The notes beneath the pieces are model-generated. The model had not been told where the DNA came from. It did not search any database and worked only from the letters and a program-made list of their open reading frames with translations. This document shows positions 35,096 through 46,289 of a stretch of 64,000 nt of DNA, piece after piece. Every line of letters begins with the position of its first letter. Within the stretch, counting starts at the first letter, position 1. This DNA comes from Tetragonia tetragonoides (lineage: Eukaryota > Streptophyta > Magnoliopsida > Caryophyllales > Aizoaceae): assembly GCA_038025085.1 (NCBI GenBank), contig CM076142.1, positions 11,010,001-11,074,000 on the forward strand. The letters run 5' to 3'. The translations under genes and the position numbers were made by a program.

Positions 35096-35310
35096 CTCCT
35101 ATTTGTAGTAAAGGCCCGCTTTTTTTTCCATGGACCCCCATGGTTTGTAAAGTGTGATAAAAAAAAGTGTCCCCTATTAGCGTTTTTGTTGTAGTGATAA
35201 CATAAAGTTATTACCCGAAAAAACATTACTACCACAACATATCAAGAATAATTAATGAAGACCATGAATGATTATAGTCATCCTTATGCAATTTGTTCAT
35301 CAGTTAGCAT
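35096..35310. repeat. 215-bp direct repeat, right copy
   Basis: This is the second copy of 29860-30074. It includes the CACTA terminus TTTTTGTTGTAGTG at 35183-35196, the ATA duplication at 35197-35199, and continues without a break into copy 3 of the small-gene family. Confidence 0.9.
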
Positions 35311-35742
35311 GAACGAGGTGCTCGAATCACCATCGACAAAGATGAAGCAGGAGATGACGAAGGATCACAACCCTATAATCACAATTCGTCTGTATTTACG
35401 ACACTGGCATGAAATTCACGGTAAAGATTGCAAAGACGCAAAGTCGATGTGCCCTGAACACCACACTCCCCTTGACAATGCAAGAAGCTTCAAGACATGG
35501 ACATGTGCGTGTGTAATATAGTTATACCATTCGACGACTACATGAACAAGCTCCCCTTCTACGTGGGTACCGCGTTTAGCCAGGTTGGGCCCTTGCCTGG
35601 TTATGTCACTCCTGCTGTTTGGAGTGACCTTAGGGAGAAGGTGTTCGACTTCCTATGTGATAACATAGATTTATATGAAGGCCTTGGATTTCAGATGGTG
35701 GCTATGGTTGATATCTCCACTATTGATGTTGTTGCTACCTGA
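35264..35742 (+). pseudogene. Unrecognised small-gene family, copy 3, frameshifted
   Basis: The start MNDYSHP aligns with copy 2 (MNNHLLG). The shared core is IRLYLRHWHEIHGKDCKDA, and the 3' half contains LREKVFDFLCDNI and GFQMVAMVDIST. The first frame stops at 35521; the second half is open in another frame (35497-35742). A one- or two-base shift near 35500 explains this; an unrecognised intron is possible but I see no good donor/acceptor pair. Its promoter appears to be displaced by the CACTA and copia insertions. Confidence 0.65.
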
Positions 35743-36578
35743 TGGCTTGGTGATCATGTCGAATTGTCGATGTTCTTGATGCTTGTTTAGTTCCGGAAGA
35801 TCTTGAGGTTCTTGAGAAATCTTGGTTCTTGGAGAGTAACTAGGTTCACTAGCTTGGAGTATATGTTTTCTTGGGAATCATACTGTTATAACTTTAACTT
35901 TGTGTATCTATCTATGTTCGTTAGTATTACTAATTAGTTTTCATAGATATATGTTCAATCAAATTAGTATCTGTTGAGTTTTAAGCGTCTCTTATATGCA
36001 TATATTACTTTATTTGCTTCAAATTCCCTTGTGTCAATTGTTTTTGTTTTCCATTAATTAAGTGATGAATTAATAATTTCGAGATTATTTCATTCATGTA
36101 ATAAGCTCATGTTTAAATTTGCAAATGTATTCGATCCCGGCCTATTACGATGTTCCACCTTGCAAATGTATCCTTTGAAATATTTATTCGAAGATCACCA
36201 ATTATGTTTATTAGAAAAAACAATAGAAAAATGTCAATGTTTTAAACATTGGTCTGATTCCCCAGAAACAGATCGACACAAACTATATATCATATTATTG
36301 AGACTTCGAACCATTTATTTAACGGAAGCAACTATGAAAGGACAAATTGAATCGAATAACCAAACAAATTAAATTACATATAATGAGAGTGTCACAACGT
36401 CATTTCATATTAATTAGATTACAAAGTAAATTCAGATGAACCTGATAAAATGGTACACCACCTAAAAAAAAATTTTAAAAATCAGATTTGGCAACTCTTA
36501 AACAGGTCAATTTCAAATAAATTAATCTGATAAGCATAAAAGAAATTACAAACAAATTATTCAAAATATGACTTAAAA
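35743..36578. other. Intergenic region without a recognisable gene
   Basis: AT-rich. A short frame at 36109-36372 has no family resemblance and is not supported as a gene. Confidence 0.5.
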
Positions 36579-36591
36579 ATGAAACTTTCCT

Positions 36592-37152
36592 TTTCTTTTT
36601 TTTTTTGAGGGAAAATTAAATTCATTCATAATAATAAGGCATACGGCATCTACAAACAAAATCAGAAATAACAAGATGCAATTCTAAAACATCAAATAAC
36701 ATTCGAGTGATAAAGCTATTTAGCATGGTAGATTCGACGAGTCCGAACGGTCTCCTTTCAATCACTGTTTTCCATATTACAGCCTTTCCGCGGAGGGGCC
36801 TGTCGCCAAAGCTTTGTTGAACGTACAAATCTGACATCGTAAAAAGCCTATTGAAGAAGATGATTTGAAGTACCGCCATATGAATAAAGAAATAGAAAAT
36901 AAACAGTACTCTCACAAAAGGAGAGACAATTATACCCAAAAATTGGGACAAACTAACTCTCACAGGAGGAGAGACTGATTTTATTCACAACAACGAAACT
37001 GAAAAACTAAACAAGATGAAGAAACTAGAAGAATTGGGGCTTACCATCAGCTATTTGCTGATGACAGCCCCTAAATCACAAAAATAGGATTAGGGTTTTT
37101 TTTAGAGAGAGGAGAGAGGAGGGAGGGGGGCGGCTCCCATCTCAAATAGCAT
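36592..37152 (-). mobile_element. Short non-LTR retroelement with poly(A) tail and 13-bp target duplication
   Basis: ATGAAACTTTCCT is at 36579-36591 and 37153-37165. The insert starts (plus strand) with a T-rich run, then GAGGGAAAATTAAATTC, i.e. a poly(A)-tailed 3' end on the minus strand; the minus-strand 5' part is the G/C-rich GGGAGCCGCC and purine/pyrimidine-rich leader typical of LINE 5' ends. At 561 bp without ORF2 it is an internally deleted LINE or a SINE-like derivative. The same 3' end occurs in the 30-bp insertion at 46260. Confidence 0.75.
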
Positions 37153-37289
37153 ATGAAACTTTCCTCCTTGTAACTAGCTTATGACATTGTTACTGAAATT
37201 AATTTGGCTTGAAGCTAAACAATTGACTCAACAGTTTTGGGGCTTTAAGAAGCTAAGGCAATCTTAATTTCTATAGTTTTATTTTTTCA

Positions 37290-37625
37290 TATTTCTAGCT
37301 CAAAAAAAAAACAAAGAAAAAGTGATGGTCCAATTAGGATCTCAGTCAACGAGGCATCAATGGATCTGGGTGGCACCGACCCGTTATCCTTCCACGGATA
37401 AGAGCGGTAGGTTAACGTTGCTCTGTGAAACCAGCCAGTACCCTCCACTTTAGGGCCTAAGAGACTTGAGCCTACGCCCAAGCCACATTGGCCAACTCCC
37501 ACCTTGGATAGGGCGAGCTAGATATGAGCCAGGCCCAAGATCCGACTAGGTTGCCCAAGCCCATGTTCCATCACATTATTGCCCCCACTTGAGTTACAAG
37601 CTCACGTGACTGAGCTCATGATCCG
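37290..37625. other. G/C-richer block, unclassified repeat-like
   Basis: This stretch contrasts with AT-rich surroundings and has no coding signature. On the minus strand it reads like the end of an LTR or SINE (for example GTGATGGAACATGGGCTTGG). I cannot classify it. Confidence 0.3.
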
Positions 37626-38590
37626 ACCAGCTTTTGGTGAAGCAAACTTAATACAGTGTGTACACCTAAAACTGTATCCTTGGATAAGTGAAGTATAGAG
37701 TACTGGTAATAATAACAGTACTTATATTTTACACACATACATATATTATAGTTTATCAAACAACATACATAGGAACAACGAACATTCACCGTCGCATGCA
37801 TGCAATTAAGCAGCAGACAACGACGACGAGAATGTGTCGACTATTTAGTACGTAGTACATAGAGTACGTTACGTAATTAAGCACACTAGATAGTCGATAT
37901 ATATCCGTCGCATACATGCAATGAAGCAGGCAACTTGATATTTGTCGTAGTAGTAGTAATAGTTAAGTACACCATATAATGATTACTCCCATAGATAACT
38001 GGGCAGAGGCTCCTCCAGTTTTCTCCTCGTGAAAGTTAAACATATTGACGCCAGTGAAAACACCGTCGTACAATGTATGTGTAACTTGCTGACCATTATA
38101 GTATTGGTCAATTTGTTTGTAGGAGAAGGGAATCTCACAAGTAGCTTTAGTAGCTAGCTGGGTGATAGTAACTTTAGTCCTTGGTGGCACCGTCGCTGTG
38201 TATCCAGATGTTGTCTCTACAGACTCTGAAACAGTTTTCCCCCATTTATACGCGTTGGTTATCTCAGTCAAAATCGAGATTCCTGTTTCTAAAATAGTAG
38301 GAACACCGCTTGTGAAACTAATTGAGGTACCCACAGCGATGGAGGTACTATTACTCCAGGTGTTTTCAGTGGTATCAGTGTATGTAATTTGCAAGATCGT
38401 TTCGTCGGTGGTGTTGTTGCTAGTGTTGATGGCAGATTTGGTAGCCAAAACCACTGGCTTTGTGCCAAAGATCCTAGCGTCGTCCACGCGAAATTCCAGT
38501 ACTTTGACCGACCTCACATTGATGGGCTCATACACCTGTACGTACAAGTATATTAGATCGATATCGAGAACCAAAACATTCAATTTCTCC

Positions 38591-38592
<2 letters not shown>

Positions 38593-38661
<69 letters not shown>
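38593..38661. repeat. (AT)n microsatellite
   Basis: About 68 bases of alternating AT in the last intron of the lectin-like pseudogene. Confidence 0.95.
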
Positions 38662-38664
<3 letters not shown>

Positions 38665-38704
38665 ATAATAATAATGGATTCCTTCATGCTCAGCAGACCA
38701 TGTT

Positions 38705-38900
38705 CTCTTTAACGGAATGGTGGGAGATGGTAGGGGACAGTGAGAAACGGAACGGAAACGGAATATAACGAAATGGCGCAGCACGGATAAGTTAAGAAAA
38801 TGTGAGATAAAATGAAGTACTGAATACGAAACGGAACAGCACGGAACAGAACAGAGCAGATTGGAACATAACGAAATAGAACGGAATGCAGCATGAAAAC
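38705..38900. repeat. Degenerate ACGGA/GGAAC short tandem region
   Basis: Units such as ACGGAACGGAAACGG and GCACGGAACAGAACAG recur irregularly. It is intronic to the lectin-like pseudogene and has no coding value. Confidence 0.65.
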
Positions 38901-39057
38901 GACGAAAAGAACACGAATTTACCTACTTTTGCAAAGTCAAAATTCACAAACTTGACAAGTTTAGCTTTACACTTTTTCACCCATTAGTAGTAATAGTAGT
39001 TGTAAATATAAGATTAATTACATAACAACAACAAGAATAATATCTATTAATAATAAT

Positions 39058-39067
39058 ATTATTTATT

Positions 39068-39106
<39 letters not shown>
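39058..39106. repeat. (TTA/TTTA)n microsatellite
   Basis: TTTA repeats followed by about 12 TTA units, in the same intron. Confidence 0.9.
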
Positions 39107-40448
39107 TCTCCCAATTTCCAACTAAAATAATTTTTATCAGTTTGTCCCGGTTAAAATCACCAATTTCTTGTTGAAACGAACAAACCCTTAATTATAGGTA
39201 AATCGCAAAAACTAAAATGCAAAGATATTCGTGTAATAAAGCGGGTGAGTAGATTTAAAAAGAAAAAGAGGTTGTCAATCAAAAAAATAAACCTGCAATC
39301 CCCCCCAAAAAAATCATAAATTTAAAGAAAATACCCCCTAAAGGCCGTATACGTAAAGTATTCAACTAACCTTCAAATAAGTATACGATGTCATGCTAGT
39401 GGCATCAGCATTCAAGCAGCTGACCTTGTTATCAGCAGTAAGTCTTTTGCAGTATCTGTTATTCCCCATGTTTTTAAGGGCGATAGTGTTTTCGCCAACC
39501 TTATATGGCCAAAACAATGTGTCCTTACTACGGTCAGATTCAGAGGTATCAGCCCAAATCCAGTTGGGGCTACGCCTCCAAAAGTATCCAGAATCGGCAT
39601 TCTTAAAACGTACAGAGCCGTCGTCATTCTGGTACACCAGTTGCACAATCTTATTGGATGCAGGATCATTCGTTGCGAATTGCAGGTATTTTTGATAGTC
39701 GACGTACATAATATTGAGGTATTGATCATTGTCGCCTAGGAACGACACTCACTTGGGGAGGACAACCACAGAGCTGTAATCCGTCACTGATAGCAGGCTT
39801 AGCAACTTCGCACCAGTGTCGATGGACAAGGAACATGATACCAGCCCAACTTCACGTCCTGATTGCACATGAACAAATTTTACAACAGAATTTCCTTCAT
39901 TGGTAAAATTTGGCTTGAACAATGTGCAATTCCTTGCCAGACTTGTTTTCAACTTGCTCACTAGCTCCTGCAACTATGAACCAGTTGGCCTTGTCCTCCC
40001 TGTAAAAGTATCATAGCTTACAATTAGTATATGTATAATCCAGTCGCGAATCTAGTATTTTAAAGTTGGGTATGCTCAATTGTTAGATGATATAACACAT
40101 CAAATAAAAAATAATTTACAAATACTTTGAGATTATATAATTACCAGACCCAATACTTATTATTGCTACAACTTCTTATGTGTATAAGGCCTCCTCCGCA
40201 CTTGGCAAGCTCCACAGCAAATTTCGCACTTGGGTCCATTAGAGGGGAAGAGTCGTGGAGATAACCTTTACGTGCAGACCCTTCAGTCTTGCTCCTGCAT
40301 CCCAAGTATTTGCCTGCATTTTTATGCGCTGTCTTAAGAGCCATGAGCATAGGCAAAGTCATCTCTTACTCTTTTTTTTAAATCTCTCTTCGTCTTTACT
40401 TTAACCTTTAGCGCGCTCTTATGTTTTCCATGACTTCTTGACCCTCTC

Positions 40449-40458
40449 TATTTATAGG
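40449..40458 (-). promoter_or_regulatory. TATA box of the lectin-like pseudogene
   Basis: The minus strand reads CCTATAAATAGAG, about 90 bases upstream of the ATG at 40362, a regular plant TATA context. Confidence 0.65.
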
Positions 40459-40559
40459 AAAATCCATGCTCACAACAAAAAGTACTTTTAAGTGAATATA
40501 TCCTTCCACTCAAAAGAAAAGAAAAGAAAAGAATATCAACTTATTATTGGGTGGACTTA

Positions 40560-40852
40560 GTGTCCGTTTGGCTTATCTTCTAGCAACTTTCCCTTCTCCT
40601 GCCAAATTTGTTCTTGGTCACTCCCTTTTTATCCACTCTCTCTTCCATTTCCAATTTCTAAGAAGTTGAAATAAAGCTACAATTGGACTAGAAGGAGAAG
40701 TTACAAATTGTAGCTTCTCCTTCTCCATCCACTTCTAGCTTTATTTTAACTTCTTAGAAGTTGGATATGGAGGAGGGAGTGGATAAAAGGGGGTGAACAA
40801 GAACAAATTTGGGAGGAGAAGTTGAATTTGTGGGAGCTAGGCCAAACGGACC
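40560..40852. mobile_element. Tourist/PIF-like foldback MITE, TTTGGCCTAG family, copy 3
   Basis: Ends GTGTCCGTTTGGC and the inverted GCCAAACGGACCC. Long inner arms around ACTTCTAGCTTTATTTTAAC and AGAAGTTGAAATAAAGCTAC are mirror images. Flanks are TTA on the left and CTA on the right, so the duplication is imperfect. It lies 100 bp upstream of the lectin-like TATA box. Confidence 0.68.
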
Positions 40853-41436
40853 CTAGTGTGTTAAGGATCGGGATATGTTCCTTCTGCTTATATTCAACAC
40901 GTTCTATACCACTAACCTTACTCATTTGAGTGACGCAGATTCATATTTTAATAAATTTCATCTTATCTTTTGATGTAAGGGCCAATTTTTTGAGGATGGA
41001 CCTCTTAATTGAGTTTAAATGGGTCTTGGCTGATGCAAATGATGACAATCATTATAGAGTCGGATTCATCCAATGTGAATCGTTTGTGTGTTTGATTCAT
41101 ATCAGGGGTATCCACTTTTGACCACAATGACTATTTTCCTTTGTTGGTTTGTAGGCACCTCAAAAAGTAAGATAGCTGATCAAGAAATTTAAGACTGCTC
41201 CATCCCCAAAGACGAATCTCGACCTTAGTTAAGAATTTGTTTTGCTTTGAACTCTATTAAGTGCATCAAGCAACAATGGCCACACACGACACACCTCACT
41301 TAGACGCAGGCTTCGTAGCACCAACCGTTTGACGGATGGACTCACCAAACGGGGTCTATATAGGGATATTGATTGATTTTTATAAACGAGCAAAAAAAAA
41401 TAAATTGATTTTTATTAGCCAAAGTTAAAAAGAAAA
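40853..41436. other. Intergenic region without a recognisable gene
   Basis: I see no supported feature; short frames only. Confidence 0.5.
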
Positions 41437-42328
41437 TGAAAAATGGATGTGAATAATCTTATATTTGAGCGGTCGTACAAGAATAATCCCACAAATGATT
41501 TTAGCCCAAAATAATCCCGAACATCAACAGCGTTAATGCAGGTGCATTAAATGAAAACGGAGTTAACATTCCGTTAACTCTTCCTTCTTCACCACTCACA
41601 AACCCTTCTCTCTCCTCTCTATCACCGCCATTAATGGCGAAAGGCGAAGCTCAATAATGAAGAAAATCGAACTCAACGCCGCAATATGTCCACCTCGGTG
41701 CTTCACTCGATTTCGAACGAGCTAATAATTAATATGGGACAACCAATTATCTCTCTCTCTGTTATGATCAATTATTCAAGCCATTTCAGCTTGATGATGT
41801 ACATGATTTTCACCATATTGCTTCCCCTGACAGGTTCGTCTCTATTTCTAGCTTTGTCTATTTTACTAACAGTTTTTAAGAAATCTAAGATTGATGGGTT
41901 CAATTGTGGTTGTGGGTGTTGAAGATTATTCAATTATCTTTTGGAATATGGATATGATACTTACACATCGCATACAACAGAAAATTGAGCTTGACCAAGA
42001 ATGTAACTTTATTAATATACCAAACCCAAATTGAATCTAAACTTTAATTTGTCTAATGTTGATAGGCTTAGGTGGGCATATCATCGGGTCAAGCTCGATT
42101 TTCGTTGCCATCGAGGTTTGTTTTTCGCCATTAATGTCGGTAATAGACATTAGAGAGAAAGGTGAGTGGGTGGTGAAGATGGAGGAGTTAACGGAAAGTT
42201 AACTCTGTTTACATTTAAACCACCCATGTTAACATAATTAATGTTTGAGATTATTTTAAGCTAAAGTTATTTGTGAGATTATTTTCATACAACCGTCCAT
42301 ATATAAAATTATTCACGTCCATTTTTCC
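41437..42328. mobile_element. MULE with about 170-bp inverted ends and 9-bp target duplication
   Basis: AAAAGAAAA is at 41428-41436 and 42329-42337. The ends TGAAAAATGGATGTGAATAA and (complement) GGAAAAATGGACGTGAATAA start inverted repeats that remain alignable through GTTAACTTTCCGTTAACTC and the CTTCACCAC block. The central 300 bases contain an open stretch (41686-41922) that may be captured host sequence, but I cannot assign it. Confidence 0.8.
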
Positions 42329-42773
42329 AAAAGAAAAAGATCTAGGAATAATGATTTTTAGGCGTAGCTGTAACTGTAATTATGGTATACTGTATGTGTG
42401 GTATTAGTTGCTTTTCCTTCTTTTTTTTTCAACAAAACAAGACTTTTTAATTCAAACTAATATAAACTAAAATTAAATAATCATTTGGAGCTTTCATGCT
42501 ACAGCCTAGATTTGAACTTCCGTTAGATTATCATTTATCATAATCGCTTGTAGCAAAGTGGCCTAATTTTAGGGGAAAAAAAGAAGAAAAAGGTGATGTC
42601 ATCACGTCTAATACCAGAAAGGCTCTTATGGTTGCATATATGACAAAATTGACATGACATTAGTGTTTTTTTAATTTGACATTTCCTTCCAAATAAAAAG
42701 TGGTTTATTATTAAAGAGATTATTGCATAGTGCAGGAGCATTGTTCTCTCCTCTCACAAAATAAATAGATTCC

Positions 42774-43072
42774 ACTCTAAATTCTGTTAGGGAAATAATC
42801 TCCTATTTTGTAAGGGAGAGCAATTGAATCCTCTACTGTTACATTATTCTACTGTTTTTTTTTTCTCTCCATCTCTCTCCTCTAACTGTTTAAATTTCAA
42901 AAACCCACCCCTTCCATCCAATGGTCAAAAGCTCACCCCCTCTAATCCAATGGTAGAAATTTTAAGAAAAGTACTCTACTGTTCTTTTAGCAACAATAAA
43001 GGATCCCGACTGGAGAGAGAGAGGTCTAAATTCTGTTAGAGAAATAATCTCCTATTTTGTAAGAGAGAAAAC
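42774..43072. repeat. Direct repeat pair of about 45 bp
   Basis: CTAAATTCTGTTAG then GAAATAATCTCCTATTTTGTAA occurs at about 42777 and 43026, separated by 250 bases containing CT-rich sequence. The origin is unclear. Confidence 0.7.
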
Positions 43073-43194
43073 AATAGTCGGAGGCTACACCAATTGAGAC
43101 TTGAAAGGAGTGTTTTATTCCATGCAATGAAAAAGTAACTAATTGCATTATATACGTCTTTGAAGTTTATGTATACCACATTTTTAATACCTAT

Positions 43195-43390
43195 ACTTTT
43201 ATAACTAATGGGGTGTATTTAAATGGTAGAGACTTATTTATCCTTAGCCAAGGTTTAGGGTTTGAATCTCGTTTTGGAGCAGTCATAAATCTCTTTGCCA
43301 TCTATCCCACCCTTTAAGGTGCCTACAAACCAACGCAGAGAATAGTCATTGTGATCGACGGTGAATACCCCTTATATGAACCAAAAAATA
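43195..43390 (+). mobile_element. tRNA-derived SINE-like element
   Basis: A-box-like AATGGTAGAGACTTA and a good B box GGGTTTGAATCTCG are spaced 30-40 bases apart, as in pol III promoters of plant SINEs. The end is uncertain and I found no clear target duplication. Confidence 0.5.
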
Positions 43391-44335
43391 AAAATACCTA
43401 TATATACTTTTATTTTGATGCTTTGAGTCACTCTCCTTTAACTCCGTTAGTATTTCGTATTCTGTCAACTAAAAGTTTAAGTACCTTCAATATATACTCA
43501 ACCTTGGGAGGCCTAAATGCGCCACAGCGCCACAATGTTATGCCAAAGCCTAAAAACTCTTTTCTAGTCTTTTTTCTGTTTTTTTCTCTATTTGAAAACC
43601 AAACATAGAATTTCAGTATTCGTCAATATGCTTAATCAGTAGTACACTAGTACCTAAGAAATTGTCAGCCATGTTTTGTGGTAGAACCATTTCTTTTTAT
43701 CAACAACCATGAATTTAATTGCAAGATCTACTTGTGTTCTTGTTCTAATCCAAGCAAGGTATTAGGTGTAAATACTTTTTATAAAATTAGTTATGATTTT
43801 TTGTATTTTAAAAAAAAAAATATTGTATTTTTTTGTTAGTAAGTGACTGACATGGATGATTTAGATCGCCTCCTCCAAATTAACGATCAAGATTCATTTG
43901 CTATAATGATGATCGTTTAAGTAATAATCACCGTAGAACCATTGAAATGGATACGAATGCATTTGTCTCTTTATTTAAAAAAAACTAAATTAATTTTAAA
44001 GAGAATCATAAAAAAATTTCTTTTTTTTTTTGTTGAAAGAATTTCTCCCTTGTGTTATTCTTCCACTCGGGACAATAATCAAAGGAACGAATATATACCT
44101 AGCCTATTTATTCTCATTCACTTTCCTATGATGGTGAATTCATAACGAAACGTAACGAGCATCAAATTTGTTGTAGTCTTTATGGATTATTTATAGAGAA
44201 AAATGATACTACAAATTTGATGATCTATAAATTAGTGGAGAAAGAACAGTTGTATAGATGATCTATGGCTTTGACAAAAGCAAACAAATGTGATAACAAA
44301 AGTAAAAATAAAAAACAAAGATTCAAAGCTAAAAG
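43391..44335. other. Intergenic region without a recognisable gene
   Basis: AT-rich, nothing supported. Confidence 0.5.
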
Positions 44336-44339
44336 GAGA

Positions 44340-44887
44340 ACCAATATCAAGAACTTTAAGAAGAAAAGTAACTAAAAGTTATCCCATGAATCATATTGGG
44401 TCAAAAGTAAGCTATTAGAATAAAGTAAAAGCTTGAAAAGTAAGTCTTGTGTGAGACCAACTCACAGAAAAATGGGTCACTATCTAGAAATGTAAGGATT
44501 ATTTATGGTGAACAATAACCCTTGTTTCATTGAAAAGTGACCCACATCTCATCAAAAGTTATAAAAAAATCGTATTATAAAAGTTTTTGTGAAGCTCGAA
44601 AGATACGAATTTTGGATGCTGAAATAGAAATCCCAATCAACAACTTTAAGAATATGTAACATACGAGAGCATCCATGAATCATATTGGGTCAAAAGATAG
44701 CTATTACAAGTAATATACGAGTATCACATGAATCATATATAGTAAGCTTGAAAGACACCGGACACGATGCTGAAAATAGATATGCCAATCAACAACTTTA
44801 AGAAAGAAGTAATATATGATCAAAAAAAAATGTAATATACAAGTCTCCCAGGCATGAATCATAGTAAAGCTAGCTATTTAGAATATA
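44340..44887. repeat. Degenerate tandem repeats with CATGAATCATATTGGGTC
   Basis: The pair AATCAACAACTTTAAGAA ... CATGAATCATATTGGGTCAA recurs at about 44345-44405, 44635-44700 and, more decayed, 44780-44870. The spacing is irregular. No coding content. Confidence 0.65.
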
Positions 44888-45150
44888 TTCCCTGTGTTTC
44901 GGAAAAACCTTAATATTTATTTTTTTGATGATCAAGGTTTATCAACTTTGGCCGTTGATTTATGAAAAATTATAGAGTAAGGATTTACAATATAAAAATA
45001 CTATGGTTAGAATCATTTTAAATAGTACTTTCGGAAAAATCATATTTTCTACAATTTATGTATTCATTTAAATACAATTATTTAAGATCAAAGTGGTGCA
45101 TTGGAGACCGTAAAAAAACAAATATTAAAGTTTTTCTAAAATGGAGGTAG
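44888..45150. mobile_element. Stowaway (mariner-like) MITE
   Basis: Flanked by TA, with ends TTCCCTGTGTTTCGGAAAAA and (complement) CTACCTCCATTTTAGAAAAA, both Stowaway-like. The mirrored arms include AATATTTATTTTTTT and AATATTTGTTTTTTT. Length 263 bp. Confidence 0.75.
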
Positions 45151-45459
45151 TATATATATAGTAAGCTTGAATGACAGGAATTCTGAAAATTAAAAAAACC
45201 ATGGCCTCCAACTCTCCTGTTAGACTCCTTTTGGAGCTACCATCGAAAGTTTTGCCGAAGGTTAACTCCTCCGTTACTGGGGTTTCTTTACTTTCAATGT
45301 AGTTTTGGTATGTAGTTTGATTTTCGGTAGCGTTATTGCTAATGAACTCTCCTTTGAGATCAGTCGGAGCTTCATGAAGTTTTGGTTTATAGGTTTGGTT
45401 TCATGAATTGAGAATACAAATTCGATAGGCTATATATATGAAGGGAAAATGTACCTCTA

Positions 45460-45707
45460 ATGCCTCTAATAGAATGAAAATACATGACAAGAATAGCAGG
45501 GACCTCATAGAATTATCACATGACAAGGACAAATGAGTTTAAATATTAAGTATAGATAGATAGAAAATTATTCCATTACCTCTAATAGAATGAAAATACA
45601 TACTCTATACGGCAAGAATAGCAGGGATCATACCTGATAGAACTGTCACATAACAAGGACAAATTGAGTTTTAATATTAAGTATAGATAAATGGATAAAT
45701 ATTCCAT
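45460..45707. repeat. Two-copy tandem duplication of about 120-130 bp
   Basis: CCTCTAATAGAATGAAAATACA begins each copy (about 45462 and 45579) and ATTATTCCAT/ATATTCCAT ends each. The second copy has small insertions. Confidence 0.8.
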
Positions 45708-46185
45708 TAGGCAATTGCTAAAGAGAACATACATAACATTTAATTAACAAAAGATCAATTGGTCATCTTTTAAAAGCTACCAAAAATGGAGCATCAATCC
45801 ATTTTTTGCTAGATCAAGTGGGGAAAATGTATGTCGATCCATCAAAGTTAAGAGATTAGAGAAGATGGAGGTTTATTTGAATATGCCCACATTGATTTTG
45901 ATCAAAGAGCAAAGGAAGTGGGGGACATATACATTCTTCATATTGCATGGAAAATCAGGGCAACATAACAAAAATTACCTGAAAAACGAATTAGCAGTTA
46001 AATCGTTTATTTGAAGGCTAGAAAGAGACTTCTATAATGCATATAATTGATGATTTGCACCACAGTATAATCCCATGAAACAAAATTGGAATTGTTAGAG
46101 CAACAAAGCCAGGTTAATTAATTGCAGCTTACCAGATAAAATAGTGGAAACTGGAGTACTAACAACAAAACAAATTTATCTGCTA

Positions 46186-46212
46186 CAATTTTTTTATTTT
46201 TTTTTTGACAGG
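46186..46212 (-). mobile_element. 27-bp poly(A) micro-insertion with 10-bp target duplication
   Basis: TTATCTGCTA is at 46176-46185 and 46213-46222. The insert is CAA followed by a T-rich run and GACAGG: the extreme 3' end of a poly(A)-tailed retroelement, on the minus strand. Confidence 0.6.
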
Positions 46213-46259
46213 TTATCTGCTATTTTGAAAGCAAATCCATGAGAAATACAAATTAGGTT

Positions 46260-46289
46260 TTTTTTTTTTTTTTTTTTTGAGGGAAACTG
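46260..46289 (-). mobile_element. 30-bp poly(A) micro-insertion with 11-bp target duplication
   Basis: CAAATTAGGTT is at 46249-46259 and 46290-46300. The insert is a run of about 19 T followed by GAGGGAAACTG. The GAGGGAAA tail end matches the 36592-37152 element, so the same LINE machinery is likely. Confidence 0.7.

Larger units (their letters stand above)
37963..40362 (-). pseudogene. Amaranthin-type agglutinin with aerolysin-like domain, broken
   Basis: Minus-strand exons: 40362-40145, 39999-39371 and 38535-37963, joined by GT-AG introns. Exon 1 and the start of exon 2 encode a first agglutinin domain (starting MTLPMLMALKTAHKNAGKYL). Exon 2 continues with a second one (YLNIMYVDYQKYLQFATNDP, YFWRRSPNWIWADTSES). 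The last exon (190 aa) is a Thr/Ser-rich beta structure like the aerolysin pore-forming module attached to some plant amaranthin-type lectins. Two lesions are visible: a net one-base frameshift near 39955-39975 and an in-frame TGA at 39749-39751; total exon length is 1420 nt, one more than a multiple of three. A TATA box lies upstream. Related lectins bind glycans; membrane activity of the fused module is inferred from the family. Recent decay is likely; sequence error is a less likely alternative. Confidence 0.75.

Noticed and set aside
36109..36372. 87-codon frame as a gene
   Set aside because: No family resemblance, no promoter or splice support, ordinary AT-rich intergenic DNA.
38162..38665. 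167-codon plus-strand frame
   Set aside because: Shadow of the aerolysin-like exon on the minus strand running into an AT microsatellite.
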